From NCBI GenBank assembly GCA_902771155.1, contig CACXVS010000034.1:1-30697 (forward strand): a stretch of DNA of 30,697 nt. The letters are read 5' to 3'. The translations under genes were made by a program, and so were the position numbers. A model generated the notes under the pieces. It saw only the letters and a program-made list of their open reading frames with translations. It made no database searches and was not told the DNA's origin. This stretch comes from an uncultured Prevotellaceae bacterium (GTDB lineage Bacteria; Bacteroidota; Bacteroidia; Bacteroidales; Bacteroidaceae). This document shows positions 15,146-24,948 of this stretch, piece after piece. Positions within the stretch are counted from its first letter, which is position 1; the number at the start of each line of letters is the position of its first letter.

Positions 15146-16369
15146 TAACCCCATCGTATGGATGTAATCCTTTTGTGGGGTACAATTTTCAAAGCGGCAG
15201 TTTTCTGCAAACTTCTGGAGCAGGTCTCTGAACTTAGCCTGGTCAGGACGGGCCTCGCGCCACTCCTGATAGGTATTGCGAGAGGTCTCAGAGTATTTCA
15301 CCACGATGCTGTCCCAACCCTCAGGACGCTTGATGCCCATCATACAGGAGTTATCGACCTTCTTATAGGGCCAGAACGTGTAGCCGATGTTCACAGCCTT
15401 GAGCACATTGACGAAGTCGCTTTGCCACTCGTCGGTATTATGACCAAACTCACCCATATACATGGGGCGGTTGATGGAGTCGCGGAAATTGATGTAGTGC
15501 GAGATGGCCTCCCTAGTGGCAGGACCACCATAGCGATGGCAAGTGTACATCAGCTTGTCGTCGTAGCTGGCATCGTCGAGCATCCAGAAGAAACTGTTCC
15601 AGTGGGCTCCACCCAAAAGGATGATGTGGTTGGCATCCACCTCTCGGATAGCCTTGACACAACGCTTGTAAAGGGGTTGGAGCAGGGTATATAGTGAGTC
15701 TTTGTTGGCAAAATAGTGAGCGATGGGCTCGTTCATCAGTTCATAGCCCAGGATGGTCGTCTCGTTCTGATAGCGATCGGCTATCCTGCGCCAGATATTG
15801 CAGAACAGCTGCTGACTCTGCTCGCTCTCGAACAACCAGGGATAGCCATGGCCATCATCGATATTGTCACCCGTCTGACCACCAGGACAATCGTGCATGT
15901 CCAGAATCAGATACAGACCATTGTCCTTACACCAGCTCACCACTGAGTCGATGCGCTCAAAACCATCTTTCTCACCCGTCTGTCCCATATAGTCTTCATC
16001 GGTGAAGAGCTTGTAGTTGAAAGGCAACCTGATGGTGTTGGCCCCTTGCTGGGCTATGAAGTCGATGTCAGCCTTGGTGACGTAGTTGTCCTTAAACTGT
16101 TTCCAGAACTCAGCTGTGAAGTCGGGCCCCACAGCCTCCTTGAAGAGCAGGTCGATCATCCAGGCAGAGTTGGTGCGACTGAATCCGAACATATAACCCT
16201 CAGGATTAAGCCAGTTGCCCAGGTTCGTTCCCTGTATAAACAGTTTCTTGCCATCAGGCTTTATCAGGTCGTGGCCCTGGATGGTTACAAAACCCTCCTG
16301 TTGCTGCCTGTCACCAGCCGTGCAGGCAGTCAGCAAGAGGATCAAGAGATAGAGGAATGTTTTTTTCAT
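15143..16369 (-). CDS. GH5 endo-glucanase-like lipoprotein
   Basis: A 408-aa family 5 glycoside hydrolase with a lipoprotein signal (LLILLLTAC, Cys16), probably anchored in the outer membrane. The (beta/alpha)8 barrel runs from about 30 to 375. Visible signatures are GTNLGNWLNPEG at the start, NTIRLPF, LDMHDCPG, the acid/base E214 in ELMNEP, a substrate-site TCHRYGG and the nucleophile E307 in MYMGEFGHN. It starts 6 nt after the GH16 stop codon, so the two are one transcript and probably act together on a beta-glucan. The exact subfamily and linkage preference cannot be set by eye. Endo-beta-1,3/1,4- or 1,6-glucanase are all possible. Confidence 0.88.
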   Translation of the reverse strand: MKKTFLYLLILLLTACTAGDRQQQEGFVTIQGHDLIKPDGKKLFIQGTNLGNWLNPEGYMFGFSRTNSAWMIDLLFKEAVGPDFTAEFWKQFKDNYVTKADIDFIAQQGANTIRLPFNYKLFTDEDYMGQTGEKDGFERIDSVVSWCKDNGLYLILDMHDCPGGQTGDNIDDGHGYPWLFESEQSQQLFCNIWRRIADRYQNETTILGYELMNEPIAHYFANKDSLYTLLQPLYKRCVKAIREVDANHIILLGGAHWNSFFWMLDDASYDDKLMYTCHRYGGPATREAISHYINFRDSINRPMYMGEFGHNTDEWQSDFVNVLKAVNIGYTFWPYKKVDNSCMMGIKRPEGWDSIVVKYSETSRNTYQEWREARPDQAKFRDLLQKFAENCRFENCTPQKDYIHTMGL

Positions 16370-16375
16370 CTTCTA

Positions 16376-17515
16376 CTATTTTTGGAACACGCGGATGTAG
16401 TCAACCTCCATCGTGGCAGGGAGAGCACTCTCATCGACGCCATGCATACCACCCCAGTCACCACCCCAGGCGAGATTGAAGATGATATAGAACGGATCGT
16501 CGTAAGGCCAGTCGTCGCGCCCCAGTCCACGATTGTCGTAACTCAGTTGTACATTTCCATCCACGTAGGTCGTGATATTCTCATGCGTCCAGAGCATGGC
16601 ATAAGTATGGAACTCACCCTCTGCACCCTCGCACTTCATCTCATGGGTCACCTGTGTATTATTAGAATGCACATGGGCATTGGCATGAAGACTTGAGGAT
16701 ACATAGTTGGGGTTCACGCCCACCTCTTCCATAATGTCGATCTCACCATCGCCAGGCCAGGAGTGGAAGTTCACAGGCATCATCCAGAACGCAGGCCATG
16801 TGCCCTTGCCTTTGGGAAGTTTGATGCGGGCTTCGATATAACCATACCTCCAACCTTCACGCACCTTGGCATAGACACGACCAGAATAAACCTTGCCATT
16901 CTCCTTGAGAGCAGTGATGCGCAGGGTGCCGTCCTTCACTTCGGTAACCAGGGCCCCTTCAGGAGTCTTGTGGTTCACGTAGTTCTGCAACTCGTGGTTC
17001 ACCCAGCCACTGCCTTTCACCTCGTGGGTCCAGTAGTCGGCATTCAGTTCATAGCTGGCACCTGCCACGTAATTAGCCAACGGATCGACCGAGCCGTTGA
17101 ACTCATCCTGCCAGACCATTCTGTAGCCATCAGGTGCATAGTAGGCAGCTTCCTCTGCAGCCTCCTGTGTAACAGTAACCATCTTACGGGCAGAACCCGA
17201 CATGATGGTGACAGCACCCGTCCGGGCCTCTGTCTCTGGATTAGCAGGAACCGTGATGGTCAGAGTACCCGTCTGGGATGCTGTGTTCTGTGTGCTTACT
17301 GTCAGGAAATCACTTACCTCACCTTTTCCCCACTCTGCCCCTGTCGTCGTGACATTAACGGTATAGGTTCCTCCTTCAGCAGGCGCAGAGATGCTCTCTG
17401 GCGATACGGTGATAGAAGGAGCCGACGGCATCGAGGAGTCATCGCTGCTCCCACTGCAACCCGTGAGGGCTACAGTGAGAGTGAGCAGAATTGTATGAAG
17501 CATGTATCGTTTCAT
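16376..17515 (-). CDS. GH16 laminarinase-type beta-glucanase lipoprotein with BACON domain
   Basis: A 379-aa lipoprotein (LTVALTGC, Cys20) with a Ser/Asp linker, a BACON-like domain (about 34-118: ITVSPESISAPAEGGTYTVNVTTT ... VTQEA) and a GH16 catalytic domain (about 130-379). The active site is GDGEIDIMEE, with nucleophile E258, D260 and acid/base E263. The extra Met in EIDIME gives the beta-bulge form typical of laminarinases and beta-1,3(4)-glucanases; plain beta-1,4-acting lichenases have EIDIE. It should make the first cuts in the polysaccharide at the cell surface. It starts 3 nt after the stop codon of the glycan-binding protein. This gene is the best clue that the locus targets a beta-1,3- or mixed-linkage glucan. 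Confidence 0.92.
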   Translation of the reverse strand: MKRYMLHTILLTLTVALTGCSGSSDDSSMPSAPSITVSPESISAPAEGGTYTVNVTTTGAEWGKGEVSDFLTVSTQNTASQTGTLTITVPANPETEARTGAVTIMSGSARKMVTVTQEAAEEAAYYAPDGYRMVWQDEFNGSVDPLANYVAGASYELNADYWTHEVKGSGWVNHELQNYVNHKTPEGALVTEVKDGTLRITALKENGKVYSGRVYAKVREGWRYGYIEARIKLPKGKGTWPAFWMMPVNFHSWPGDGEIDIMEEVGVNPNYVSSSLHANAHVHSNNTQVTHEMKCEGAEGEFHTYAMLWTHENITTYVDGNVQLSYDNRGLGRDDWPYDDPFYIIFNLAWGGDWGGMHGVDESALPATMEVDYIRVFQK

Positions 17516-17518
17516 TAA

Positions 17519-19948
17519 TTATAATTCCTTGAAGACGATATTGCTGATCTTGACATGGGTACCAGCAGGACTACCACCGAAGTCGAAGAACAGACGGATG
17601 GCTGTAGCATCGGCTCCCTCATGGGTCATCACGCCCTTCCAGGTGAAAGTGGTTAACTCGTCAGCAGCCACATCGTGACGCTCTTCAATGAACCAGTTGG
17701 TATCACCAGCATCAGTGAGCTTCATGGTTACCTGTGGCAGGTTGTCGTCAGCCTCGATGTCAAACTGGAAGGCATAGCTCTTAGATGCTGAAGCAGTCAG
17801 CTTGGTGTCGATATGGAACTGGCCCTGCCACTGTGAACCACCCATACCCTCAGGCAGTGTGATCTCGTAGGTTGAGCCGTTGAGAGTGGCTTCTGGCTGA
17901 GTGGGGAGCTCGCCCCAACTATCGTCAGCAAACCAGTAACCGAACTTATCGAACATCGAACCATCGTCAACAGCCTTCCAGAGGTTGTCAGCATCGTCGT
18001 AGTTGATAGACACTTCCTCCTCGAAATAGATCTTGCTGATCTTGACATGGGTGCCAGCAGGACTGCCTCCGAAGTCGAAGAACAGACGGATGGCAGAAGC
18101 ATCCAGACCATCTTTCAGGGTCACGCCCTCACGCTTGAACACGAATCCGTCAGCAGGTACATCCACACGCTCCTCGATGAAGAAGTTAGAGTCGCCAGAA
18201 TCAGTGAGTTTGAAGGTTACACCCGGACAGTCAGCGTCAGTTTCCATCACGAGATAGAAGTTATAGGACTTATCGGCACTGGCAGTCAGTTTGGTGTCGA
18301 TATGGAACTGACCCTGCCACTGTGAGCCACCCATACCCTCAGGCAGTGTGATCTCATAGACATCACCATCGTGGGTTGCTACAGGCTGGTTAGGAAGCTC
18401 GCCCCAACTGTCGTCGGCAAACCAGTAGCCGAACTTATCGAACATCGAACCATCGTCAACAGCCTTCCAGAGGTTGGTGCCAGCCTCGTAGTTCCAGTCC
18501 ATGGTAGCAGCAGGTGTCTCACCGCCCTCCTCAGGAGTCTCCTCTGGCAACTTAGTACCATCGTCGTTGGCATGATCCTTCAGAACGATATTACGTACAT
18601 TCACAACCGTAGGACCAGCAGCACGACCGAAGTCGAGCACAAGTTTCACCTGTGAGAGGTCAAGACCAGGGATGTCGCTCTTCCAGAACACCACATCCTC
18701 ACCAGCCTTCAGGTTCAGATTGTCAACGTCGATGATGGCATCGTTATCAGCCTCGTTAGTCAGCTTCACCGTAACACCGTCGATATCCACATCACTGCTG
18801 AAGATAGCAGAGAAGTCATAGTGACTGGCGGCAGAGATGTTCAGATCGGTATGGAAGTGAACCTGTGCCTGCCAACGATCGTAACAAGCCTCGGGAACGG
18901 TAACGGTATAGTCGTTGTCACCACCCTTGAAGAGACTCTCGAAAGTAGCGGTCTGGTCGTTGCCCCAACCTGGATCAGGATTGTAGTAGAACGACATCAC
19001 CGGGGTGATACCCTTCCACATGTTGAAGTCGCTGTTAGGATCGAAGCCCTCGAAGACAGTCTCAGCCTCAGCACTGGTAAAGATGAAGCGCCAGGCAATA
19101 CTACGATCAGGAGCATCATAGACGAGCACCAGCTTAGAAGCTGTCAACGACTCGATACGGAACTTAGGATTCTCGAACTGGAGATCTGAAGAGATATAGG
19201 GGAATACGGTGTTGGGATCCAACTGGATATAGGTCTGCTTCGTCACATTTCCGTCAGCATCCTCCCATTCATACACCTCGAAGCTCCAACCTGCACTATC
19301 GTCACCGATAGCGGCATCAAAGTCAGCAGGCTCAGAACCCCACTTGGTGGTTCCTGTGTTCACATAGGTCATGCCATCAGCACCTGCACTATAGTTATAG
19401 GTACCGCCCTTGCGGGTCTCTGCCGTGAAAGTGATACGGTCGTCATACATACCAAAGTCCTTCTTGTCGTCGGGCTGGGCTGACCACCACTCCATACCTG
19501 CCGTACCAGCAGGGCCACAGCCAAGGTGACCAATTTCCTTGTTGGCGAAGCGCCACTCCTTATCGCAGAGGCGACGGAAGTCTGCACTATAGTCAATCTT
19601 CGTCTCGTTGAAGGTGAAGTTCTTAACTACGGAGCCCTGACTGAAACCGTTGCGGTTACCAAGCTTCAGCTCTACACTATAGGTACCTGCCTCGGGGTTC
19701 TGGAAACCCACTTCCTGCAGGGTTGAATACTGTGTACCATTCAGGATCCAGATGGGATAGGTTCCTGCCTGTGGAATATAGGTGGCAATCATCTGATTGG
19801 TTTCCTGATCAACGTCCATCCGGAAATCAACGCCATCCATCGTTGGGATCTTATTGGGGTCTGCGCCATCGAAAGTATCGGGCGAGCAGGCTGTCATCGT
19901 CAGACCTGCGAACAGAACACCTATTGTATATTTAAATAAATTCTTCAT
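17519..19948 (-). CDS. SusE/F-position surface glycan-binding lipoprotein with three CBM-like repeats
   Basis: An 809-aa lipoprotein (LTMTAC, Cys21) directly after susD, the usual place of a surface glycan-binding protein. It has an N-terminal PKD/Ig-like part (about 35-115), a unique Trp/Asp-rich domain (about 120-300: DKEWRFANKEIGHLGCGP ...), then three related beta-sandwich modules resembling CBM4-type domains (about 307-457, 491-644, 655-806). A Pro/Glu/Thr linker (about 459-482) sits before the second. Modules two and three are near-identical (both open NLWKAVDDGSMFDKFGYWF), while the first is diverged. Conserved Trp and Asp residues (SQWQGQFHIDTKL) probably contact sugar. It should hold polysaccharide near SusC/D and GH16. 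The CBM family assignment is by resemblance. Confidence 0.85.
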   Translation of the reverse strand: MKNLFKYTIGVLFAGLTMTACSPDTFDGADPNKIPTMDGVDFRMDVDQETNQMIATYIPQAGTYPIWILNGTQYSTLQEVGFQNPEAGTYSVELKLGNRNGFSQGSVVKNFTFNETKIDYSADFRRLCDKEWRFANKEIGHLGCGPAGTAGMEWWSAQPDDKKDFGMYDDRITFTAETRKGGTYNYSAGADGMTYVNTGTTKWGSEPADFDAAIGDDSAGWSFEVYEWEDADGNVTKQTYIQLDPNTVFPYISSDLQFENPKFRIESLTASKLVLVYDAPDRSIAWRFIFTSAEAETVFEGFDPNSDFNMWKGITPVMSFYYNPDPGWGNDQTATFESLFKGGDNDYTVTVPEACYDRWQAQVHFHTDLNISAASHYDFSAIFSSDVDIDGVTVKLTNEADNDAIIDVDNLNLKAGEDVVFWKSDIPGLDLSQVKLVLDFGRAAGPTVVNVRNIVLKDHANDDGTKLPEETPEEGGETPAATMDWNYEAGTNLWKAVDDGSMFDKFGYWFADDSWGELPNQPVATHDGDVYEITLPEGMGGSQWQGQFHIDTKLTASADKSYNFYLVMETDADCPGVTFKLTDSGDSNFFIEERVDVPADGFVFKREGVTLKDGLDASAIRLFFDFGGSPAGTHVKISKIYFEEEVSINYDDADNLWKAVDDGSMFDKFGYWFADDSWGELPTQPEATLNGSTYEITLPEGMGGSQWQGQFHIDTKLTASASKSYAFQFDIEADDNLPQVTMKLTDAGDTNWFIEERHDVAADELTTFTWKGVMTHEGADATAIRLFFDFGGSPAGTHVKISNIVFKEL
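17531..18478 (-). repeat. Tandem ~460-bp duplication within the glycan-binding gene
   Basis: The segments 18017-18478 and 17531-17986 encode modules two and three and match closely at DNA level. Long identical stretches, for example around 17941-17986 and 18430-18475, lie 489-492 bp apart. The similarity extends through synonymous sites, which implies a recent duplication or ongoing gene conversion. A 3-bp length difference exists between the copies. Confidence 0.85.
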
Positions 19949-19960
19949 AATCCTTTAATT

Positions 19961-19990
19961 ATCAATTTTCAATTCTCAATTTTCAATTAA
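19961..19990. repeat. Short AT-rich direct repeats between susD and the glycan-binding gene
   Basis: The 38-bp gap holds repeated CAATTTT/CTCAATT units. A similar but different run (TTTTCTATTATCA twice) fills the susC-susD gap at 21531-21560. These simple repeats recur in Bacteroidota intergenic DNA, and no function is evident. Confidence 0.4.
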
Positions 19991-21519
19991 TAGTTGTTCT
20001 GAACCAGTGTCGGATCAGCATCGAGCTCAGACTGTGACAGAGGAATATACTTCTTGCTGGCCGTCCAGGTATTGGTGCGATAGCCATAGCTGTCGGGAAC
20101 CAGCTTCAGAGTAGCCTTTTCAGTAGCACCGCTGATGCCTTCAGCGCGTACAAGGTCGAAGTAACGCTTGCCCTCGCCACAGAACTCCAGGTGACGCTCG
20201 TTCAGAATATCATCGATGGTGACACCATTCAGAGCAGCCAGACCGGCACGGGCACGAACCTCATTCACATAGCCGGCAGCCTCAGAGGCACTGCCACCTG
20301 TCTGCAACAGCAGTTCTGCTGCGTTGAGCAGGGTCTCTGCATAACGGTAGATACGCTTGTTGTTATTGTAGTTCAGGTTCTTTGAACTCGGACAATCCTG
20401 ACAATTAGCGGTCTGCGGACGATACTTGCCATGCCAGATGTGAGTATCCTGATAACGCTCGGTATAGCTGTAGCCACGAACATCCCAGCAGGTAGCGGCA
20501 CGACGCTTGTCGTTCTCATCATACATATTATAGGTCTCTACTCGCATCGGGAGGAATCCCCAGCCATCCATACCGGCATCCCATCCTTCGCCACCCGACC
20601 AGGTGTTAGGAGAACAGAGCGTGGGGAACACGGTACCACCAGCGTGAAGCGGGGTACCCCAGTCGCGCTGGGCATTGTCATCATCATAGTTGATCTCGAA
20701 GATGCTCTCTGAGCACCACTCGCCATTCTCTGACCACAGGTCATTGAAATCAGGATTCAGAGAGTAGTTGGAATCACTGATAATCTGCTTCATATAGGTA
20801 AGAGCCTGCGGATAACGTGCACTGTCGTTCTGATACATAACCATTTCTGCATAGAGCATATAGGCCATGGCCTGTGACACGCGACCTGACTCACTGGCAT
20901 TCCAACGCATGGGAAGCACATTAGAAGCAATGATATCTTCCAATTCAGGCAGCAGATTGTTATAGATCTCATCAGCAGTGATCTGCGGAGCAGTATAGGG
21001 CGAAGAGAGGTTCTCCAGATAGAAAGGCACGTTGCCATAATAATGCCACAGAATGCTGTAGTAATATACACGGAGCAGACGGGCCTGCATCTCGTAGCTG
21101 CGGCGATTGGCCTCAGTGCCACCACCCCATGAGCAATACTGGATCACGTCGTTACAACGCTTGATGCCACTGTAGAAGTCGCCCCAGAGCGTACCAAGGG
21201 TATTGTTACCATCACCCTCGAAGTTGAAGAGCTTATGCCAGTGCTGGTTGTCGCTGATGCTCGATCCGCCAACCCAGAAGTCGTCGCCCATAATCTCTGC
21301 ATCGCAGGTCAGGTCGTTGTAAGCCGTACCGTCCCAGTCGGGCCAGTGTAAAGGAGCATAGGCAGAGGTCAATGCCTCGTTCAGATGCCCATCGTTATTA
21401 TAATACTCGTTAAGGGGCTCACCTGTTGGATTCGTCACCTCGAGGAAATCGTCACTGCAAGCGGTCAACGAGATGGCCACTACGCCAGCGCAGATCATTT
21501 TATATATCTTCGTATTCAT
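19987..21519 (-). CDS. susD: SusD-like nutrient-binding outer-membrane lipoprotein
   Basis: A 510-aa SusD/RagB family lipoprotein (AISLTAC, Cys21) followed by SDDFLE, a typical acidic surface-export signal. The N-terminal SusD region (about 25-210) includes the helical tetratricopeptide-like part, and the C-terminal RagB region reads LNERHLEFCGEGKRYFDLVRAE (about 450). It should act as the lid of the SusC channel and bind oligosaccharide. It sits 43 bp after susC, the invariant order for this pair. The many Trp residues in the loops (HWPDWDGTAYND, SGGEGWDAGMDGWGF) would suit binding of an extended glucan. Confidence 0.95.
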   Translation of the reverse strand: MNTKIYKMICAGVVAISLTACSDDFLEVTNPTGEPLNEYYNNDGHLNEALTSAYAPLHWPDWDGTAYNDLTCDAEIMGDDFWVGGSSISDNQHWHKLFNFEGDGNNTLGTLWGDFYSGIKRCNDVIQYCSWGGGTEANRRSYEMQARLLRVYYYSILWHYYGNVPFYLENLSSPYTAPQITADEIYNNLLPELEDIIASNVLPMRWNASESGRVSQAMAYMLYAEMVMYQNDSARYPQALTYMKQIISDSNYSLNPDFNDLWSENGEWCSESIFEINYDDDNAQRDWGTPLHAGGTVFPTLCSPNTWSGGEGWDAGMDGWGFLPMRVETYNMYDENDKRRAATCWDVRGYSYTERYQDTHIWHGKYRPQTANCQDCPSSKNLNYNNNKRIYRYAETLLNAAELLLQTGGSASEAAGYVNEVRARAGLAALNGVTIDDILNERHLEFCGEGKRYFDLVRAEGISGATEKATLKLVPDSYGYRTNTWTASKKYIPLSQSELDADPTLVQNNY

Positions 21520-21562
21520 AATACTTCAAAATTTTCTATTATCAGTTTTCTATTATCAATTA

Positions 21563-24500
21563 TTACAGTGAGAGGTTGAATCCAACTGTCCAGGTACGAG
21601 CCTGCGGATATACACCATAGTCAACACCCATTGAAGAGCTGCCAGAACCGATCTCAGGATCGAAGCCCCAGTACTTGGTCCAGGTGAAGAGGTTCTCTGC
21701 ACGGACATAGACGCGGAAGCGCTCAATATAGATCTTCTTGGTCAGGTTGCGGGGCAGGGTATAACCCAGTGAAATATTCTTCAGACGGAGGTAAGAACCA
21801 TCCTGTACATAGATATCGCTGCATACCCAGTTCTTTGAGTCACCCAGTTTCAGGAGAGGCAGTTTGTTGGAAGTGCCCTCACCCGTCCAGCGGTCCAGTA
21901 CCCAAGTGGGATAGTTACCAGAAGCGATGTCCTGACGCCAGGTAGCATCAAAGATGTCAGCACCACTTACACCCTGGAGGAAGACATTCAGGTCAAATCC
22001 TTTCCACTCGGCATCAAAATTCATACCGAAGGTCCAGTCTGGTGTCGGCTTACCGATCTTGGTACGGTCATCAGAAGAAATCTGTCCGTCACCGTTCATA
22101 TCAACGAAGATCAGGTCACCAGGATTAGAGGACGTACCGAACTTGGCATTATACTCAGCAGCCTGATCGGCGTTCTGCAGTACACCAGCCGTCTTGTAAC
22201 CATAGAAGAAGGGGAAGGGCTCGCCATTCTCTGCACGGGTACCACCGTCGCTGAACTGACTGATACCATAGTTCAGGAAACCGGTGTCGTTACCGAGGTT
22301 CTTCAGCTTATTCTTCAGATAAGAGGCGTTACCCTTGATAGAAAAGTGGGCATCACTGATATTGAACTTATAACCAAGCTCAAACTCAATACCAGAGTTC
22401 TCCATGTCACCAACGTTACCGATAGGTCTGGTCTCACCGACGTATGAAGGAATGGGCATCTCCATCAGCATACCATTGGTCTTCTTGATATAGTAATCAA
22501 CAGTGAAGGTCAGTTTGTTATTCCAGAATCCGAAATCGAGACCAAAGTCGGTCTGCTCACTCTCCTCCCACTTCAGATCCTCGTTAGCCAGTCCGTTGGC
22601 CTTCGAGCCATAGACCATAGAGGCCTGACGTCCGAAGTAATAGTTACTGGTACCACCGGAATTGGTGAGTACGGTATAGCGGAAGTCACCGATATTCTCG
22701 TTACCGTTCTTACCCCAGCTGGCACGGAACTTCAGATTTGTCAACCAGTCGCGAGTGCTCTCCATGAACTTCTCGTTCATAATATTCCAACCTACGGAAA
22801 CTGAGGGGAACACACCATATTTATTATTAGAGCCAAAGCGGCTTGATCCGTCACGACGGATAGTTGCCTGCAACATGTACTTCTCGTCATAGTTGTAACT
22901 CAGGCGTCCGAAGAGAGAGGCCAGACGATGCTCTACGTTAGGACCTGCCCATCCACTGACAAGACTTGTCACACCAATGATATTTCCATCTGCATCGGTA
23001 GTGGTCTGAACGCTACCACCAGTAGTATAATCCACATAAGGCTTGTCTGTGTTGATCAGGTTCCAGTGAGAGGCACCTACATAACTGCCCTTATACTTCA
23101 GGGCACTCTGTCCGAGAACAACACCGATAGAGTGCTTACCAAACTCCTTGTCATAAGTCAGGGTATTCTCAATCTGCCAGGTCGTGCTGTTAGATTTCTC
23201 AGAAGTAGCCTGAGTATGGTCTGAATTGTTGTTACCAGAGAAATAGAACTTCTCAGTGGTAGCCGACTCACTTCCCCAGAACGACTGCTCTGCACTCCAT
23301 GTGAAATGATATTTCAGATTGTCCCAGAGCTGCAGGTCGATAGAGAACTTCGGCATGAACTTATGCGACCATCCACGACCGGGGCGCTGCTGCATCATGG
23401 CGATGGGGTTGTTCTGCTCCTGATAAGAACCGATAAATCCAGGAACAGTATAGGGATTGCCGTTCTCGTCTCTGTAGAGGTCATAAGCAGAATACTGCTT
23501 GATCATATCCTCAGCCACCTGACCCTCGAGAGTAACGGGCAGTGTGGGTGCCAGATAGAGGGCAGAACCCAGAGGAGAACCCCATGTAGAGTTGGCGTCG
23601 ATACCAGTGCTATGCACACGCATATAAGAGAGGTTGGCACTGATATCCAACTTGTTCAGGAAGTCACGCTCCTTAGTAGCGTCGATAATGTTGAAGTTGT
23701 TGTTAGAACGGATGGTCAGACGATCATAGTTCGACTTACCATAGTTACCACCTACGATACCCTCTTGTGTATAGTAGCCCATCGACAGGTAGTAGTTCAC
23801 CTTCTCTGTAGCGCCACTGACTGAGACGTCGTGCTGCACGATAGGCGCATTATCGTTGAACAGCAGCTCCTGCCAGTTCGTGCCAAAACCCTTAATGGCA
23901 TTGCCGTTGGCATCAACCAGATTATATGGATCGGCATAGAGGGGAGACTGACCACCATTGAGGTACTTCTCGTTCTGGAGCACGGCATAGTCGGTAGCAC
24001 CAGTCACATCGCGCTTCTTCCAGGCACTCTGCCATCCATAGCTGAAGTTGTAGTTGATCTGGGCCTTACCCATCTTACCCTTCTTGGTTGTTACCAGGAT
24101 CACACCGTTGGCAGCACGAGCACCATAGATAGCGCCAGAAGCAGCATCCTTCAGAACCTCAATACTCTCAATATCGTTGGGGTTTACCGACTCCAGACCA
24201 TACTGGTCGGCGGGCATGCCATCAATAATATAAAGAGGATTAGTGTCATTAATGGTACCCGTACCACGCACGCGAATCATTGACTGTGAGCCAGGCTGAC
24301 CAGACGAAGAGGTCACATTCACACCGGCGGCCATACCCTTCAGGGCATCATCGGCACGCAGACGTGTCTTACCTTCCAGATCCTCTGCGCTAACCTTGGC
24401 GATGGAGGCTGTCACAACACTCTTCTTCTGAACGCCATAACCTACAACCACCACTTCCTCGAGCATCTTGTCGTCGGGCTTCAGATTAACGGTCATGTCG

Positions 24501-24754
24501 TTCTGGGCTGCCACTTCCTGAGTGATGTAACCAACATAAGAAATGGCAATGGTCTTACCTGCATCAACCTTCAGATTGAAATGACCATCGAAATCGGTGA
24601 TCGTCGCATTCTGAGGATTAGCTTTTTCGACAACGGTAGCACCGATAACCGGATCTCCGTTCTCGTCAATCACAGTACCCAAAATACTTTGGGCAAACGA
24701 CGTCATTGACACGAACAGTGCCAACAACATCAAAATTAACCTGCTTTTTTTCAT
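21563..24754 (-). CDS. susC: SusC-like TonB-dependent outer-membrane transporter
   Basis: A 1063-aa SusC/RagA family transporter. Order: signal peptide (1-21, ending SFA), carboxypeptidase D regulatory-like domain (about 24-95: ILGTVIDENGDPVIGATV ... ISYVGY), TonB box EEVVVVGYG (99-107), plug domain (about 110-230: VRGTGTINDTNPLYIIDGMP, IESIEVLKDAASGAIYGARAANGVILVTTK), then a 22-strand-type barrel to the C-terminal RTWTVGFNLSL. Length and motifs are normal for the family. It is the first gene of the PUL core, behind the promoter at 24825-24832, and imports oligosaccharides released at the surface by GH16 and GH5 using TonB energy. Confidence 0.97.
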   Translation of the reverse strand: MKKSRLILMLLALFVSMTSFAQSILGTVIDENGDPVIGATVVEKANPQNATITDFDGHFNLKVDAGKTIAISYVGYITQEVAAQNDMTVNLKPDDKMLEEVVVVGYGVQKKSVVTASIAKVSAEDLEGKTRLRADDALKGMAAGVNVTSSSGQPGSQSMIRVRGTGTINDTNPLYIIDGMPADQYGLESVNPNDIESIEVLKDAASGAIYGARAANGVILVTTKKGKMGKAQINYNFSYGWQSAWKKRDVTGATDYAVLQNEKYLNGGQSPLYADPYNLVDANGNAIKGFGTNWQELLFNDNAPIVQHDVSVSGATEKVNYYLSMGYYTQEGIVGGNYGKSNYDRLTIRSNNNFNIIDATKERDFLNKLDISANLSYMRVHSTGIDANSTWGSPLGSALYLAPTLPVTLEGQVAEDMIKQYSAYDLYRDENGNPYTVPGFIGSYQEQNNPIAMMQQRPGRGWSHKFMPKFSIDLQLWDNLKYHFTWSAEQSFWGSESATTEKFYFSGNNNSDHTQATSEKSNSTTWQIENTLTYDKEFGKHSIGVVLGQSALKYKGSYVGASHWNLINTDKPYVDYTTGGSVQTTTDADGNIIGVTSLVSGWAGPNVEHRLASLFGRLSYNYDEKYMLQATIRRDGSSRFGSNNKYGVFPSVSVGWNIMNEKFMESTRDWLTNLKFRASWGKNGNENIGDFRYTVLTNSGGTSNYYFGRQASMVYGSKANGLANEDLKWEESEQTDFGLDFGFWNNKLTFTVDYYIKKTNGMLMEMPIPSYVGETRPIGNVGDMENSGIEFELGYKFNISDAHFSIKGNASYLKNKLKNLGNDTGFLNYGISQFSDGGTRAENGEPFPFFYGYKTAGVLQNADQAAEYNAKFGTSSNPGDLIFVDMNGDGQISSDDRTKIGKPTPDWTFGMNFDAEWKGFDLNVFLQGVSGADIFDATWRQDIASGNYPTWVLDRWTGEGTSNKLPLLKLGDSKNWVCSDIYVQDGSYLRLKNISLGYTLPRNLTKKIYIERFRVYVRAENLFTWTKYWGFDPEIGSGSSSMGVDYGVYPQARTWTVGFNLSL

Positions 24755-24824
24755 ACTTTGTTTTGTTATTGTTAATATAAAGTTAGAATAAATTAGAATT
24801 AACTCGTTTGAAAGTTTTCTGGTG

Positions 24825-24876
24825 CAAAATTAGTAAAAAAAGAAAGACGAATCCAGTGGATGCGATACAAAAGTGG
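24825..24876 (-). promoter_or_regulatory. susC promoter with proximal operator copy
   Basis: The minus-strand box TAATTTTG (24832-24825) fits TAnnTTTG, with a 65-70 nt leader before the susC ATG. No TTG is present at -33. A bipartite site (CCACTT-TTGTATCGCA-TCCACT, 24876-24855) ends 22 nt upstream of the box. The arms GAATCCA (24849-24855) and TGGATTC (24874-24880) also make an inverted repeat around this site. The layout is that of an activator-dependent promoter. Confidence 0.65.
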
Positions 24877-24948
24877 ATTCAAAAGCCTACTTGAAAATCA
24901 TATTGGTTTGAAAATCAATTAAATATCAAAAAGCCAACAACTCAAAAG

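Noticed and set aside
24919..24926. A further promoter box 22 nt downstream of the distal operator at 24949
   Set aside because: No TAnnTTTG is present there, so the distal copies do not seem to serve promoters of their own.
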